The notes: generated by a model not told the origin, from the sequence alone. A DNA stretch of 64,000 nucleotides from JBBQZP01 sp038207585 (GCA_038207585.1 JBBQZP010000021.1:1-64000); one strand, 5' to 3'; shown: positions 24,653-35,300, counted from the stretch's first letter. Made by a program: numbers and translations.

Positions 24653-25881
24653 AGCTTTGCCCCTTTTTTTGCCCAAGGCTTCTGCTTGAACCATTGCGCG
24701 GTGTAGGCCGCTACCGTGATCATCGCAAAGCCGATGGCATTGACCCAGATCATCGAAAGATTGCTGCGGCCGACCACGTCGAACACCATGCCCAACTGCA
24801 ACGCGATGAACATCGAGAACACGAATACCGCCAGCGATTGCTGACCCACGGTCGTGATCACCGCCATGAACCGCGCCCAGATCGCCGCCCACACCGGGTG
24901 ATCGGGCCCCGCTGCAAGCCGTGATCCCTTGGGTCCGACAAGGCAGACCGCAAGATAGGCCAGCGCCAGAAAATGCACATAGCGCAGAATGCCGAACGAC
25001 GATTTGTTGATCAGCACGCCGTATTCCTTGCGCCAGGCCTGAATGTCGGGCGAGATGTTTATGATGCGGAAATAGGCAAAAGGCACCGAAACCAGAACCA
25101 CCACGATCGCCAGGATCACCAGCCTGCGGTCGACAGGCGGCGCCTTGAGCCAGCCTTTGGCAAAGGCAAAGCCGGTGAAAAAGATCAACTGCCAGCCGAA
25201 CGGGTCAAAAAACCAGGGCCGGTCCGAGAAGGGCTCGGCAGGCAGGGTAAGGCCGCCGATATTGGCGAAAAGCCAGACGCCCACGACAAACACCGCCACC
25301 GCCCAAGTGCCGATCCGCGACAGCGCCATGACCAACGGCATCATTGCCAGCACGACAATATACATTGGCAGAATGTCGAAATAATTCGGCACATACGTCA
25401 ACGTCAGCAGCGCGGGCAGATAGTCCATCGGGCGGTCGAAGAACTTGTAAAGGTTGAGTTGCGCGACATAATCGGTTGAGAAATCGCCATATCGGTTCAT
25501 CGCGGCCAGCGTTGCCGCCACGGCAATGAACAAAGCTATATGCGCCCAATAGACCTGCCAGACCCGGAACAGCACCCGCGCTGTGCCGATCAGCCAGCCC
25601 TGTTCGGAAAACACCCGCCCAAATGCAATCGCTGACGCCATCCCCGAGCAGAACACGAACATCTCGGTCGCGTCTGAAAAGCCAAAGCGCGCGGGAATCC
25701 AAAGCGCAAGCCAGTCCGACGGAATATGGGCGATCAGAATGATGAACATCGCGATACCGCGAAAGAAATCGAGCCGCAGATCGCGCGCCCGTGCAACCGG
25801 CACCGCAGACGATGCTGCACGCGCACTGTCTGCCCCGGTCAGGCCCTTCGTTTCCCCCAGGGCGGTCGAAGACATCGCCAT
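24649..25881 (-). CDS. opgC: OpgC protein (glucan succinyltransferase)
   Basis: A 410-residue polytopic membrane protein of the OpgC/acyltransferase-3 type with about ten helices. The family start RDLRLDFFRGIAMFIILIAHIP and DATEMFVFCSGMASAIAFGRV (ends DATEMFV and GMASAIAFGR) are clear. In Rhodobacter sphaeroides OpgC adds succinyl groups to the periplasmic glucans, giving them negative charge. It overlaps opgG by ATGA. It begins 19 bases after the TPR gene, so transcription is probably shared. Confidence 0.93.
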   Translation of the reverse strand: MAMSSTALGETKGLTGADSARAASSAVPVARARDLRLDFFRGIAMFIILIAHIPSDWLALWIPARFGFSDATEMFVFCSGMASAIAFGRVFSEQGWLIGTARVLFRVWQVYWAHIALFIAVAATLAAMNRYGDFSTDYVAQLNLYKFFDRPMDYLPALLTLTYVPNYFDILPMYIVVLAMMPLVMALSRIGTWAVAVFVVGVWLFANIGGLTLPAEPFSDRPWFFDPFGWQLIFFTGFAFAKGWLKAPPVDRRLVILAIVVVLVSVPFAYFRIINISPDIQAWRKEYGVLINKSSFGILRYVHFLALAYLAVCLVGPKGSRLAAGPDHPVWAAIWARFMAVITTVGQQSLAVFVFSMFIALQLGMVFDVVGRSNLSMIWVNAIGFAMITVAAYTAQWFKQKPWAKKGAKL

Positions 25882-25900
25882 GATCCTTAACGGTTAATTG

Positions 25901-27244
25901 CTATTGCGCGGCCAGATCGAACGGGTTCTGCCGCGCTGCAGCAATAGCCTCGCGGCGCTGCGACGTAAAGCGGTCTTCGTGTGCTCCGCGTCGCGCAACC
26001 CGCTGCATCAGGAGGGAATCCGCCTGATCGAACCGGCCTGCGCGAATTCCCGCGTCAATCGTCAGACGCTCGAACACGTCGCGCTGCGTGTGGCTGCCAC
26101 CGATGCTTTGCAAAATCGGACGTGCAGCGGTCAGCCCCGCGAAGGATGCGGTGAAGTCCCCTTCGGCAAAAGCTGCAAGACCGGCGGCAACGGCGCGGCC
26201 CGGATGCGCCATGACCTTGTCAAACTCAGCGACCGGATCTGTCGCATCCAGACGCGCCAGAAGCTTGTTGATTGCCGCATCGCGGGAGCCGCCGATCAGC
26301 GCCAGAATGTAGTGCAGATCGGCAAAGGCAAGGCAGGCATCGTCAACGCGGTTTTCGGCCAGATCGGCTAGTTCGTCCCACCGGTTGCCGACCGCCACAC
26401 CGTCCAGCGAAAGCCGCATCAACAGCGACGAAGCATTGGCGATATCGCGGTAATCGTCGGTCTTGTCGGCGCGCATTTTGTCGTCGTAAATCTCAAGTAC
26501 CGTGGCCACTTCGCCCCGGTCCAGATGCAGCAGCGCCTTGTGCCACCAGACGTGATAGCGAAAGTTGTTGCAGCCCATCCACGAACCGGAGTTGTCTTCG
26601 ATCAGGCGGATGCCTGCTTCGGTTTTGCCAATCGTATCATAGACATGCGCCACGGCATGCAGGCCCCAGGCGTCGTCTTCCGCATGGCGCAACCCCTCAA
26701 TCCCTGCGGCTTCGGCCGCGTCAAACTCGCCCGATTCCTCCAGAGTGAATGCGTGACAGCCCAGCGCAAAGCCGCGCAACGGGTGATCGGCGTGCGCGTC
26801 CAGAACCCGTTCGACCGACCGTCGCATGCCCGCGCCGTCGCCCATCACAAAGCGGATCGCCTGGCTGATTTTCATCGCCAGCGTATCGGCGGGGTTGGCG
26901 CGCAAAACGCTTTCCATTTGCGCAATGGCGCCCGTGGCGCGGCCCGCCATCCAGAGCGTCAAGGCCTCGACAAATGCCTGCTCGCGCGACGACGGCGCAT
27001 CGCCCGCGCGCGCCAAAGCCAGCGCCTCGGCCGCCGTTGCCACCATCTCACGCCGCCCCAGAAGCATGCAGAACAGGCCGCGCACCGCCTGCGCCATCGC
27101 AAAGCGCGGGGCCGCTGCAATTACAGCCCCCAGATGCACCGGCGTTGCCGATCCATGGGCCAGAAACGCGCGCACCATGGCGTTCCAGTCATTAAGGCTG
27201 GTCGCGTCTGTCAGGGACACATCGCCGCGGCAGAGGTCTTGCAT
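25901..27244 (-). CDS. TPR protein of the TTC38 family
   Basis: A 447-residue helical-repeat protein. Segments such as HVYDTIGKTEAGIRLIEDN, the NNFRYHVWWHKALLHLDRGE block and EIYDDKM match the TTC38-like tetratricopeptide family, which is widespread but without an assigned biochemical role. The ATG at 27244 has AGGAGAAG well spaced upstream, so I reject a longer start. There is no signal peptide. It stands only 19 bases upstream of opgC on the same strand and may be the first gene of the glucan operon, but a functional link is unproved. Confidence 0.88.
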   Translation of the reverse strand: MQDLCRGDVSLTDATSLNDWNAMVRAFLAHGSATPVHLGAVIAAAPRFAMAQAVRGLFCMLLGRREMVATAAEALALARAGDAPSSREQAFVEALTLWMAGRATGAIAQMESVLRANPADTLAMKISQAIRFVMGDGAGMRRSVERVLDAHADHPLRGFALGCHAFTLEESGEFDAAEAAGIEGLRHAEDDAWGLHAVAHVYDTIGKTEAGIRLIEDNSGSWMGCNNFRYHVWWHKALLHLDRGEVATVLEIYDDKMRADKTDDYRDIANASSLLMRLSLDGVAVGNRWDELADLAENRVDDACLAFADLHYILALIGGSRDAAINKLLARLDATDPVAEFDKVMAHPGRAVAAGLAAFAEGDFTASFAGLTAARPILQSIGGSHTQRDVFERLTIDAGIRAGRFDQADSLLMQRVARRGAHEDRFTSQRREAIAAARQNPFDLAAQ

Positions 27245-27444
27245 CTGTTCTTCTCCTGGAACCGGTTCCGTGCACATATCGGGTTCATTGGCCCGATTTG
27301 CCCGGTTGTCGCAAACAAATTGCGGTCAGGGCACGCGGTTGTGACCGGCGGTGATGCTTGCGTAATTAAAACAGGCGATTGTTACATTTCTGAGCGTTTG
27401 CAGAACTCGAATTGCGACAGTTTCCAAGGCTGCCCGATCCCGGC

Positions 27445-28638
27445 TCAATCTAACGGTTCGCCCTTTGGATGCGCTGCACGTACTGCGTCGGTATCCACAC
27501 CCAACCGGGGCGGCGCAAGATCATAACGCACCGGCGTGCGCGACAGCTTCAAAGGATTGCCGAGGACTCGCAGCTTTCCGCCGATGACGTCGGCGGAATT
27601 CATCTCCACAACCGCGCCGCGAGCCGTCGCCTGATCCGATGCCAGCGCCTGACGGGTGGTCTGAATTGGCCCCACGGGCACTTTCACCGCCTCGAGTGCT
27701 GTCACGATGCCCTGCATTGTTTGGTTATTCAGCGCGGTTTGCAGCAACGGCAACAGCGTCTCGCGGTGGATAAGACGGGCCGAGTTGGTGCGGTATTTCG
27801 GATCTTCCGACAGCGCCGCCACTCCCAACACATCGCAGAACCGGGCGAATTGCGCATCGTTGCCGACCGCCACGATCACATGCCCGTCCGACACCGCGAA
27901 GGCATCATAGGGCACAATGTTGGGGTGGCCGTTGCCGCGCCTGATCGGATCGACGCCCGATGCAAGAAAGTTCGTACCCTCATTGATCAGCCAAGCCATC
28001 GTCGTATCGACGAGGGAGATGTCGATATGCTGCCCCTCGCCGGTCTTGTCGCGGTGGCGCAGGGCGGCAAGGATACCCACCGCCGCATACATGCCGCACA
28101 TCACATCGGCGATGCCGACGCCCACCTTCGACGGCATCCCCGCCGCCTCGCCGGTCAGCGACATGATCCCGCCATAGCCCTGTGCCATCAGGTCGTAGCC
28201 CGGTTTTTCGCGGTTCGGCCCGGTCTGGCCGTATCCCGAGATCGAACAATACACCAACCCCGGATGCGCCGCACATAAGGTTGCATGATCCAGCCCGTAT
28301 TTCGCCAGACCGCCGGGTTTGAAATTCTCCACCACGATATCGGCGCGGGCGGCAAGGCGGCGCAGAAAGGCCTGACCCTCGGGGTCGGCCATATCGACGG
28401 CCACCGATTGCTTGTTGCGGTTGGCGGCCATGAAATAGGCCGACAGATCCGTAGCCCCCGGTGCATAGGGCGGCCCCCAGCCGCGCGTGTCATCGCCCGC
28501 GCCGGGGTTTTCTATCTTGATCACCGTCGCACCCAGATCGCCCAGAAGCTGCGTGCAGTAAGGTCCGGCAAGGATACGGGTAAGGTCAAGGATGAACACG
28601 GCATCCAAGGCTCCTGGCGTTTTAGATGCGTCCGTCAT
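27445..28638 (-). CDS. class III (CaiB/BaiF) CoA-transferase
   Basis: A 397-residue family III CoA-transferase. It has DLTRILAGPYCTQLLGDLGATVIKIE (ends DLTRILAGP and GATVIKIE), the RNKQSVAVDM block, ENFKPGGLAKYGL, and GYDLMAQG containing the catalytic Asp that forms the aspartyl-CoA intermediate. The family moves CoA between organic acids; the substrate is not readable from sequence. It overlaps the end of the ThDP-enzyme gene by 17 bases, so the pair should work in one route. Formyl-CoA transferase was considered because of the pairing. Confidence 0.9.
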   Translation of the reverse strand: MTDASKTPGALDAVFILDLTRILAGPYCTQLLGDLGATVIKIENPGAGDDTRGWGPPYAPGATDLSAYFMAANRNKQSVAVDMADPEGQAFLRRLAARADIVVENFKPGGLAKYGLDHATLCAAHPGLVYCSISGYGQTGPNREKPGYDLMAQGYGGIMSLTGEAAGMPSKVGVGIADVMCGMYAAVGILAALRHRDKTGEGQHIDISLVDTTMAWLINEGTNFLASGVDPIRRGNGHPNIVPYDAFAVSDGHVIVAVGNDAQFARFCDVLGVAALSEDPKYRTNSARLIHRETLLPLLQTALNNQTMQGIVTALEAVKVPVGPIQTTRQALASDQATARGAVVEMNSADVIGGKLRVLGNPLKLSRTPVRYDLAPPRLGVDTDAVRAAHPKGEPLD

Positions 28639-30244
28639 AGGCCCCCCGGTCGATGATCGCGGCAATTACGGTAAAGGTGTCGGCGGTCTGCGCTTCGGCC
28701 AAGGCCGTGGCAAGTTCCGCACGCGACCGCACCGCAACCCCTGCCCCGCCAAACGCCCGGCCGATCGCGGCAATGTCGTGCATCCCGAAATCAACGCCGG
28801 TGTTTTTCATCTGGCGCTGGCGTTGTTTCAACTCGATCAGGGCAAGGCTTGCATCGACAAACACCACAAAGATCGTGCGCAGGCCCAGTTCGGCGGCAGT
28901 GGCAAGTTCGCCCGCCACCATCAGGAACCCCGCATCGCCGGAAAAGGACACAACCACCCGCGAAGGCTCCACCAACGACATTCCCATCGCCAAAGGCACC
29001 GCACAGCCCATCGTGCAAAGGCCCGAGGATTGGACCAAGGCGCGCGGCTCGTAACAGGGCCACATCTGCGACAGCAGGATGCGGTGCGCGCCAGAGTCGG
29101 CCGAGGCCAGCGTATCGCGCGGCAGACGCAGCGCACATTCGGCGATCACCGCCGCCGGGCCCCAGTCGTCGGTGATCGGGAACGCTTTGGCCAAACCGGC
29201 GCGGGCCTTGCCGGGCGCGCCATCTTCCCATGTTTTCTGCGGGTCAACCCCATCCGACAAGGCCGCAAGACTGGCCGCACAGCCCGCCACAAAGCTGATC
29301 GTCGCGTGGTGCATATAATGGTGGTTCGGTTCTGCCGTGATGTCGATCACATCCTGCCGGGAGGCGTCCCAGATGTTGCGCCAGCCGGTCCGCATTTCGA
29401 TCGGGTCATAGCCCACACACAGGATCAGGTCGGCGGCATGGATCAGCGGCAGCAGGTGCTTGTCGGCCAACGGCGACAGACCGGCACCGCCCATTGCCAT
29501 CGGATGATCTTCGGGGATCAGCCCCTTGGCCTTGTAGGTGGTGATCACCGGCACATGATGGTGCGTGGCGAAATCGGTCAGGGCGGCACCCGCTCCTTCG
29601 ACCATCGCATCCAGCCCGACGATCATCAGGGGCCTCTTTGCCCCTGCAAGCATGGCGCGGGCGCGGTCAAGTGCGGCACCCGGGGCCGGGGCAACCGGGG
29701 CTACCGGCGCGCGCAATGGGTGGCTGGCGGCGGGGACCATCGCCTCGGCCACCGAGATTGGCACGTCGATATGCACCGGGCCGGGGCGGCCCTCCACCGC
29801 GATGGCAACGGCCTTGTCGGCGATCACATGGGCGGCCCCGGCGGCCAACGTGAAACTGGCCTTGGTGATGGGTCGGAACACCTGCGGCTGGTCCAGCACC
29901 TGATGGGTGTAGGTCTGCGCCTCGTCCGCATCGACAGCCCCCGACAGCACGATCAGCGGCACGCGGTCTTGTTGCGCGTTGGCGACCACGTTGATCCCGT
30001 TCAGCGCACCGGGGCCAAGCGTTGCCACCAGAATACCCGGCGCGCCCGTGCGGTGATGCGCTGCCTCGGCCATGAAGCCGCCGGAATTTTCGTGCCGGAC
30101 CAGAACGAAGGTGATCCCCGCCCGTTCCAGCGCGTCGATCAGCGTCAGCACTTCGCCGCCCGGCATGCCAAACGCGTGGCGGCATCCGGCGGCGTAAAGC
30201 CTTTGTGCCAGAACATCCGCGGCGCGTATCTTGTGATCAGTCAT
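28622..30244 (-). CDS. thiamine-diphosphate-dependent enzyme (acetolactate synthase-like)
   Basis: A 540-residue ThDP enzyme with three domains: an N-terminal PYR domain with the cofactor-activating Glu in RHENSGGFMAEAAHH, a central domain, and a C-terminal PP domain. The ThDP/Mg motif is altered: GDAGF replaces GDGxx, and VVFVDAS stands where most relatives have Asn-Asn. The ATG at 30244 has no strong ribosome site. Pairing with a CoA-transferase hints at decarboxylation or carboligation of a 2-oxo acid followed by CoA transfer. It does not show the full oxalyl-CoA decarboxylase pattern. The specific reaction is unknown. Confidence 0.85.
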   Translation of the reverse strand: MTDHKIRAADVLAQRLYAAGCRHAFGMPGGEVLTLIDALERAGITFVLVRHENSGGFMAEAAHHRTGAPGILVATLGPGALNGINVVANAQQDRVPLIVLSGAVDADEAQTYTHQVLDQPQVFRPITKASFTLAAGAAHVIADKAVAIAVEGRPGPVHIDVPISVAEAMVPAASHPLRAPVAPVAPAPGAALDRARAMLAGAKRPLMIVGLDAMVEGAGAALTDFATHHHVPVITTYKAKGLIPEDHPMAMGGAGLSPLADKHLLPLIHAADLILCVGYDPIEMRTGWRNIWDASRQDVIDITAEPNHHYMHHATISFVAGCAASLAALSDGVDPQKTWEDGAPGKARAGLAKAFPITDDWGPAAVIAECALRLPRDTLASADSGAHRILLSQMWPCYEPRALVQSSGLCTMGCAVPLAMGMSLVEPSRVVVSFSGDAGFLMVAGELATAAELGLRTIFVVFVDASLALIELKQRQRQMKNTGVDFGMHDIAAIGRAFGGAGVAVRSRAELATALAEAQTADTFTVIAAIIDRGAYDGRI

Positions 30245-30494
30245 ATCGGCCCCTTTTTGTCCCGACATCCGCCTCATCGCGGCAGGCACGCCCGTATCCG
30301 AGGCAAGCCAAGATTTTCGCGCGGACGCAAGGGGGTCGCACCTTTGTGATGCGCAAATCGCCCGAAACCGTGCCGCTTTTTCGGGCAATGATCCCCGGCG
30401 TGGCAAAAACCCCGCCGCACGCGACCTTTTATCGACGTAAACCGGTCGGTTCAGCAATTTCGCTTGAAAGATACTGAGTTCTTGCTAATTACGC

Positions 30495-30510
30495 GAATGA
30501 ACGTTCATTC
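30495..30510. promoter_or_regulatory. perfect 16-bp palindrome, likely TetR operator
   Basis: GAATGAACGTTCATTC is a perfect inverted repeat 24 bases upstream of the TetR-type gene. Its size, centre and position fit an autoregulatory operator for that gene and the efflux genes behind it. It may also influence the divergent ThDP-enzyme gene, which starts 250 bases away. The rest of the 30245-30533 gap shows no gene. Confidence 0.75.
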
Positions 30511-30533
30511 CGCCCCCTCCTTTACAGGTCAGC

Positions 30534-31172
30534 ATGTCCTCCATTGATCCGATGTTTCGCGTCGCTGACCCTGCCCCTGCATCCGAAGGGCGCAGCGACG
30601 AAATTCTGCATTCGATCCGCGGGGTGTTTGCCGACAAGGGTTTTGACGGCGCGTCAATGCAGGATCTGGCCCGCGCGGCGGGGATGAGTGTGGGCAACTT
30701 CTACCGCTATTTCCCGTCCAAGGCCGCCATTGTCGAAGCCATCGTGACCCGCGACATGGCCGAAGTGGAACAGGACTTTGCCGCGATTTTCCAATCGAAC
30801 CAACCGCTGGACGGCGTGCGTGCCAAGATCGCGGACCGTATCCGGGGGCATGCTTGCGGCGATGACGGCCCCCTTTGGGCCGAAATAACGGCAGCAGCAA
30901 TGCGCAAGCCCGAGATCGCGCAGGTGCAGCAGCGCATGGAAGACGGCATCCGGTATTATCTGACAGCCGTGTTCGCCCGCGCCACCGGACTTGACCCGGC
31001 CGAGGCGAGCCGCCGCTTTGCTGCGCATGCCACGTTGATCGTGATGATGGTCAAGGCCACGGCAATGCGCAAAAGCGGTTCGGACGCGGCCGAAAGTGAT
31101 CTGACAGCGCTGGTACTGCGAATGATAGACAATCTGCTGGACGATATCTCCAACACCAAATCCGAGGTCTGA
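30534..31172 (+). CDS. TetR-family repressor of the RND efflux operon
   Basis: A 212-residue TetR/AcrR regulator. The helix-turn-helix ASMQDLARAAGMSVGNFYRYF is typical, preceded by about 20 extra residues; the C-terminal ligand domain is helical. It lies three bases ahead of the efflux adaptor gene on the same strand, with a perfect palindrome upstream, so it probably represses its own operon and releases it on binding a pump substrate. Confidence 0.93.
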   Translation: MSSIDPMFRVADPAPASEGRSDEILHSIRGVFADKGFDGASMQDLARAAGMSVGNFYRYFPSKAAIVEAIVTRDMAEVEQDFAAIFQSNQPLDGVRAKIADRIRGHACGDDGPLWAEITAAAMRKPEIAQVQQRMEDGIRYYLTAVFARATGLDPAEASRRFAAHATLIVMMVKATAMRKSGSDAAESDLTALVLRMIDNLLDDISNTKSEV

Positions 31173-31175
31173 GCG

Positions 31176-32357
31176 ATGCGTAAGGCAGTTCTTTTCCTGA
31201 GTTTCGGGGCGATGGCCCTGATGGCCCCGTCGCTGGCCTTCCCCGAAACCGCAAGCCCCGCCCCGGCGGTCGAGATTACGTTGCCCGCGATCAGCGTCAC
31301 CACTGCAAAGACCGAAAAACTGCAGGCGCAGGTTCTGGCCTCGGGCATGGTCGAGGCGGTGGAACTGGTGCAGGTACAGCCCCTGATCGAAGGTCAGCCG
31401 ATCGAGACGCTGGATGCCGATGTGGGCGACAAGGTGCGCGCCGGGCAGGTTCTGGCGACGCTTTCGCTCAGCACGCTGGAGCTTCAGAAAAGCCAGTTCG
31501 CGGCATCTCTTGCGGCGGCGCGTGCGTCTATCGCGCAGGCCGAAGCGCAGGTGCTGGAGGTAAAGGCCAGCGCCGCCGAAGCCCAGCGCGTGAACGAACG
31601 CACACAGGCGCTTACCAAGAACGGCACCTCGTCGCAGGCTGCGGCAGATACCGCGCAATCGAACGCGGTTGGCGCAAACGCCCGTGTCGCCGTCGCGACC
31701 CAGACGCTGGAGGCCGCCCGCGCGCAGGTCGCACTGGTTGACGCGCAGATTGCCAATGTCGAACTGCAACTGTCGCGCACCAAGGTTGTGGCGCCGGTAG
31801 ACGGCGAGATCGTGTCGCGAAACGCCCAGCTTGGCGCCATTGCCTCGGCTTCGGGGCCGACGATGTTCGTGATCATCCGCGACAACGCTCTGGAATTGCG
31901 CGCCGATGTGGCCGAGGGCGATCTTCTGAGTCTGGCACCGGGGCAACCCGTCACCCTGTCTGCCGTGGGTGCGGCTGCCCCGCTTGCAGGCAAGGTGCGG
32001 CTGGTCGAACCATCGGTCGATCCCGCCACGCGCATGGGCCGGGTGCGGATTTCGGTAAACGACCCCGAAGCGCTGCGCACCGGCATGTTCGTCGATGCAA
32101 CCATTCTGGTGGCAGAACACGACTCCGTCGCGATTCCGCTCACAGCAATTGGGTCGTCGCCCGACGGCGCAACCGTAATGCGCGTCACTGATGGCACGGT
32201 GGAGCAGGTCGTCGTGACAACCGGCATCCGTGACAATGGCATGATCGAGATCGTCACCGGACTATCTGACGGCGACACGGTCGTGCTGAAAGCCGGCGCT
32301 TTTGTGCGCAACGGCGACAAGATCAACCCCGTATCCGCCGACAGCGGCACGAACTGA
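31176..32357 (+). CDS. RND efflux periplasmic adaptor (membrane fusion protein)
   Basis: A 393-residue HlyD/AcrA-type adaptor with a signal peptide (MRKAVLFLSFGAMALMAPSLAFP). Beta-barrel and lipoyl parts (QPIETLDADVGDKVRAGQVLATLS, read by its ends QPIETLDADVG and GQVLATLS) flank a long Ala-rich coiled-coil hairpin near residues 105-195. The matching lipoyl half is TKVVAPVDGEIVSRNAQLG. There is no lipobox Cys. It links the inner-membrane pump encoded next to an outer-membrane channel that is not encoded in this window. Confidence 0.93.
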   Translation: MRKAVLFLSFGAMALMAPSLAFPETASPAPAVEITLPAISVTTAKTEKLQAQVLASGMVEAVELVQVQPLIEGQPIETLDADVGDKVRAGQVLATLSLSTLELQKSQFAASLAAARASIAQAEAQVLEVKASAAEAQRVNERTQALTKNGTSSQAAADTAQSNAVGANARVAVATQTLEAARAQVALVDAQIANVELQLSRTKVVAPVDGEIVSRNAQLGAIASASGPTMFVIIRDNALELRADVAEGDLLSLAPGQPVTLSAVGAAAPLAGKVRLVEPSVDPATRMGRVRISVNDPEALRTGMFVDATILVAEHDSVAIPLTAIGSSPDGATVMRVTDGTVEQVVVTTGIRDNGMIEIVTGLSDGDTVVLKAGAFVRNGDKINPVSADSGTN

Positions 32358-32369
32358 AGGCATCACGCG

Positions 32370-35300
32370 ATGAACTTTTCCGCTTGGTCAATCCGTAACC
32401 CCATCGGTCCGCTTCTGGCATTCGTGATGCTGATGTTCCTAGGCTGGCAATCGTTCAACACGCTGCCGATCACCAAGTTTCCCAACATTGACGTGCCCGT
32501 GGTGGCAGTCACGGTAGCACAATCGGGCGCGTCACCTGCCGAACTGGAAACGCAGGTCACCAAGGAAATCGAAGACGCGGTCGCGGGCATCACCGGGGTC
32601 AAGAACGTGACGTCGACCGTCAGCGATGGCGTGTCAACGACGGCCGTGGAATTTCTGATCGAGGTTCCCACCGACAAGGCCGTGCAGGACGTCAAGGACA
32701 AGATCGACCAGATCCGAGGCGATCTGCCCACCGATATCGAAAGCCCGATCGTGACTCGTATTGACGTCGAAGGCGGCGCGATCATGACATTCGCGGTCAC
32801 CGCCCCTGACATGACCTTTGAAGAGATGAGCTGGTTTGTCAGCGATACCATCACCCGTGCCCTGCAGGGCCGCCCCGGTATTGGCCGCGTAGACCGTTAC
32901 GGCGGCGCCGACCGCGAAATCCGCATCGAGCTAGATCCCGCCAAACTGGGCAGTTTCGGCATCACCGCGCAAGCCGTAAGCCAGCAGTTGCGTCTGACCA
33001 ACGCCGACATCGGCTCGGGCCGGTCCGAGCTTGGTTCCGGCGAGCAGGCGATCCGCACCCTTGGTAACCAGGACACCGTGGCCAACTTGCAAAAGGCCAC
33101 CATCGCCCTGCCCTCGGGTCGGTTCGTGCGGCTGTCCGATCTGGGATCGGTGGTCGATACCTACGAAGAATTGCGGTCTTTTGGCCGGTTTGACGGCAAA
33201 CAGGTGGTGATCTTTTCGGTGTTCCGCTCCAAGGGCGCGTCAGAGGTCAGCGTGGCCGAAACCGCCAACAAGGCTTTGGATCAGGTGCGCGCCGCCAATC
33301 CCAATGTGCGTATCGAAATGATCGACGACAAGGTATTCTACACCTATGGCAACTATATCGCGGCCATCGACACGCTGCTTGAGGGCGCGCTGCTGGCCAT
33401 TCTGGTGGTCATGGCGTTCCTGCGCAACTGGCGCGCCACGCTGATTTCGGCGGTGGCGCTGCCGCTGTCGGCAGTTCCGACATTCTGGCTGATGGATATG
33501 CTGGGCTTTTCGCTGAACCTTGTTTCGTTCCTTGCGATGACGCTGGCGACGGGCATTCTGGTCGACGATGCGATTGTGGAGATCGAGAATATCGCGCGCC
33601 ATATCCGCATGGGCAAAACCCCCTACCGCGCGGCGATCGAGGCGGCAGATGAAATCGGTCTGGCGGTTATTGCCACGACCTTTACCATCGTTGCGGTCTT
33701 TGTGCCGGTCAGCTTCATGCCCGGTATTCCGGGGCAGTATTTCCGACAATTCGGGCTGACGGTGGCGATTGCGGTCCTGTTTTCGCTGCTGGTCGCGCGG
33801 CTGATCACACCGATGATGGCCGCCTATCTGATGCGCACGAAAGACGCAGGCCACGCCGATCAGAAAGACGGCTTCATCATGCGCGGCTATCTGGGTTTCG
33901 TGCGGATGACGACAAAAAGCTGGAAGATTCCGGGCATCCGCCTGCATTTTCCGAACTATTACCTGACGCTGCTGACGTCGATCGGGGTTGTGGTCGTATC
34001 CATCCATTTCATGTCGCAGATCCCCGGCAGCCTGTTCCCGCCCGAGGATGAAAGCCGCGTGTCCGTGTCGGTCGAACTGCCGCCCGGATCGACGCTGGAC
34101 CAGACCGACCGCACCACCGATATGATGCGTGAGAAAATCGGCAAGATTGACGGCGTGAAAAGCGTGCTCGTCATTGGCGGCGCGTCCCCCAAAGGTGATC
34201 TCGACATCCGCCGTGCAAGTGTATCGGTTATTCTTGATCGTCTGGACAACGGCTTTGCGCGCAAGTTTTCCGATCTTGGCCAGAAACTGCCGCTGATCGG
34301 CCCATATCTGCCGCAAGCCCCGGTCACTGGCCGCATCCGCCCGCAGAATGAGATCGAAGCCGAGATTTTCACGATTGTGAAATCGGTGCCCGACGTGCGC
34401 GCTTTCAAGCTGAACGACCGCGGCGCGCGCGACATCAGCTTCTCGATCCTGTCCACGGATGAAGCCGATCTGAACCTTGCCGTGCAGCGCTTGGAAGACG
34501 CGCTGGCGGGTGAGCCTCTGCTTGCCAACGTCGCCTCCGAAGGGGCCCTGCCCCGCCCGGAAATCCAGATCACTCCGCGTCTGGCCGAAGTGGCACGGCT
34601 GGGCATCACCACGCAACAGATCGCGTCGGTGGTGCGGGTTGCAACCATCGGCGACGTTGATGCTGCGCTGGCGAAACTTTCCATCGACAACCGGCTGATC
34701 CCGGTCCGGGTGCGGCTGAACAATGCAAGCCGTGAAAATCTGAACCAGATCAGTGCGCTGAAGCTGACCACGGCCAGCGGCAACACGGTGCCCTTGTCGG
34801 CGGTCGCCGATATCCGGCTTTCCCAAGGCCCCAGCGTCGTGAACCGCCTGAACCGTGACCGGATCGCCACCATCGGCGCCAGTCTCCCCGTCGGGGTGGC
34901 GCTGGATACCGCGACCGCCCGGTTCAACGAGATTGTGGCTTCGGTGCAGCTTCCCGCTTCGGTCAAGGTGGCGCCCTCGGGTGAGGCCGAGATTCAGGCC
35001 GAACTGGTGGGCAGTTTCGTCAACGCCATGATCATGGGCCTGATGCTGGTGCTGACCGTGCTTATCCTGCTGTTCAAATCGGTGATCCAGCCCTTTACCA
35101 TCCTGTTCTCGCTGCCGCTTGCCATCGGCGGGGTGGCGGCGGCGCTGATCATCACGTCAAGCCCGGTATCGATGCCCGTGCTGATTGGTATCCTGATGCT
35201 GATGGGCATCGTGACCAAGAACGCGATCCTGCTGATCGACTTTGCCATCGAGATGCGGAAAACCGGTATGGACCGGGTTAAAGCGGTGATGGAGGCGGGC

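Noticed and set aside
22943..24706. 587-codon plus-strand frame across opgG
   Set aside because: Shadow of opgG, which has a Tat-type signal and MdoG motifs.
27445..30244. Assignment as formyl-CoA transferase plus oxalyl-CoA decarboxylase
   Set aside because: The pairing is suggestive, but the ThDP protein is closer to acetolactate-synthase-type sequence and lacks the oxalyl-CoA decarboxylase pattern I know.
28592..30349. 585-codon plus-strand frame across the ThDP enzyme gene
   Set aside because: Shadow frame; the minus-strand product has the full ThDP domain pattern.
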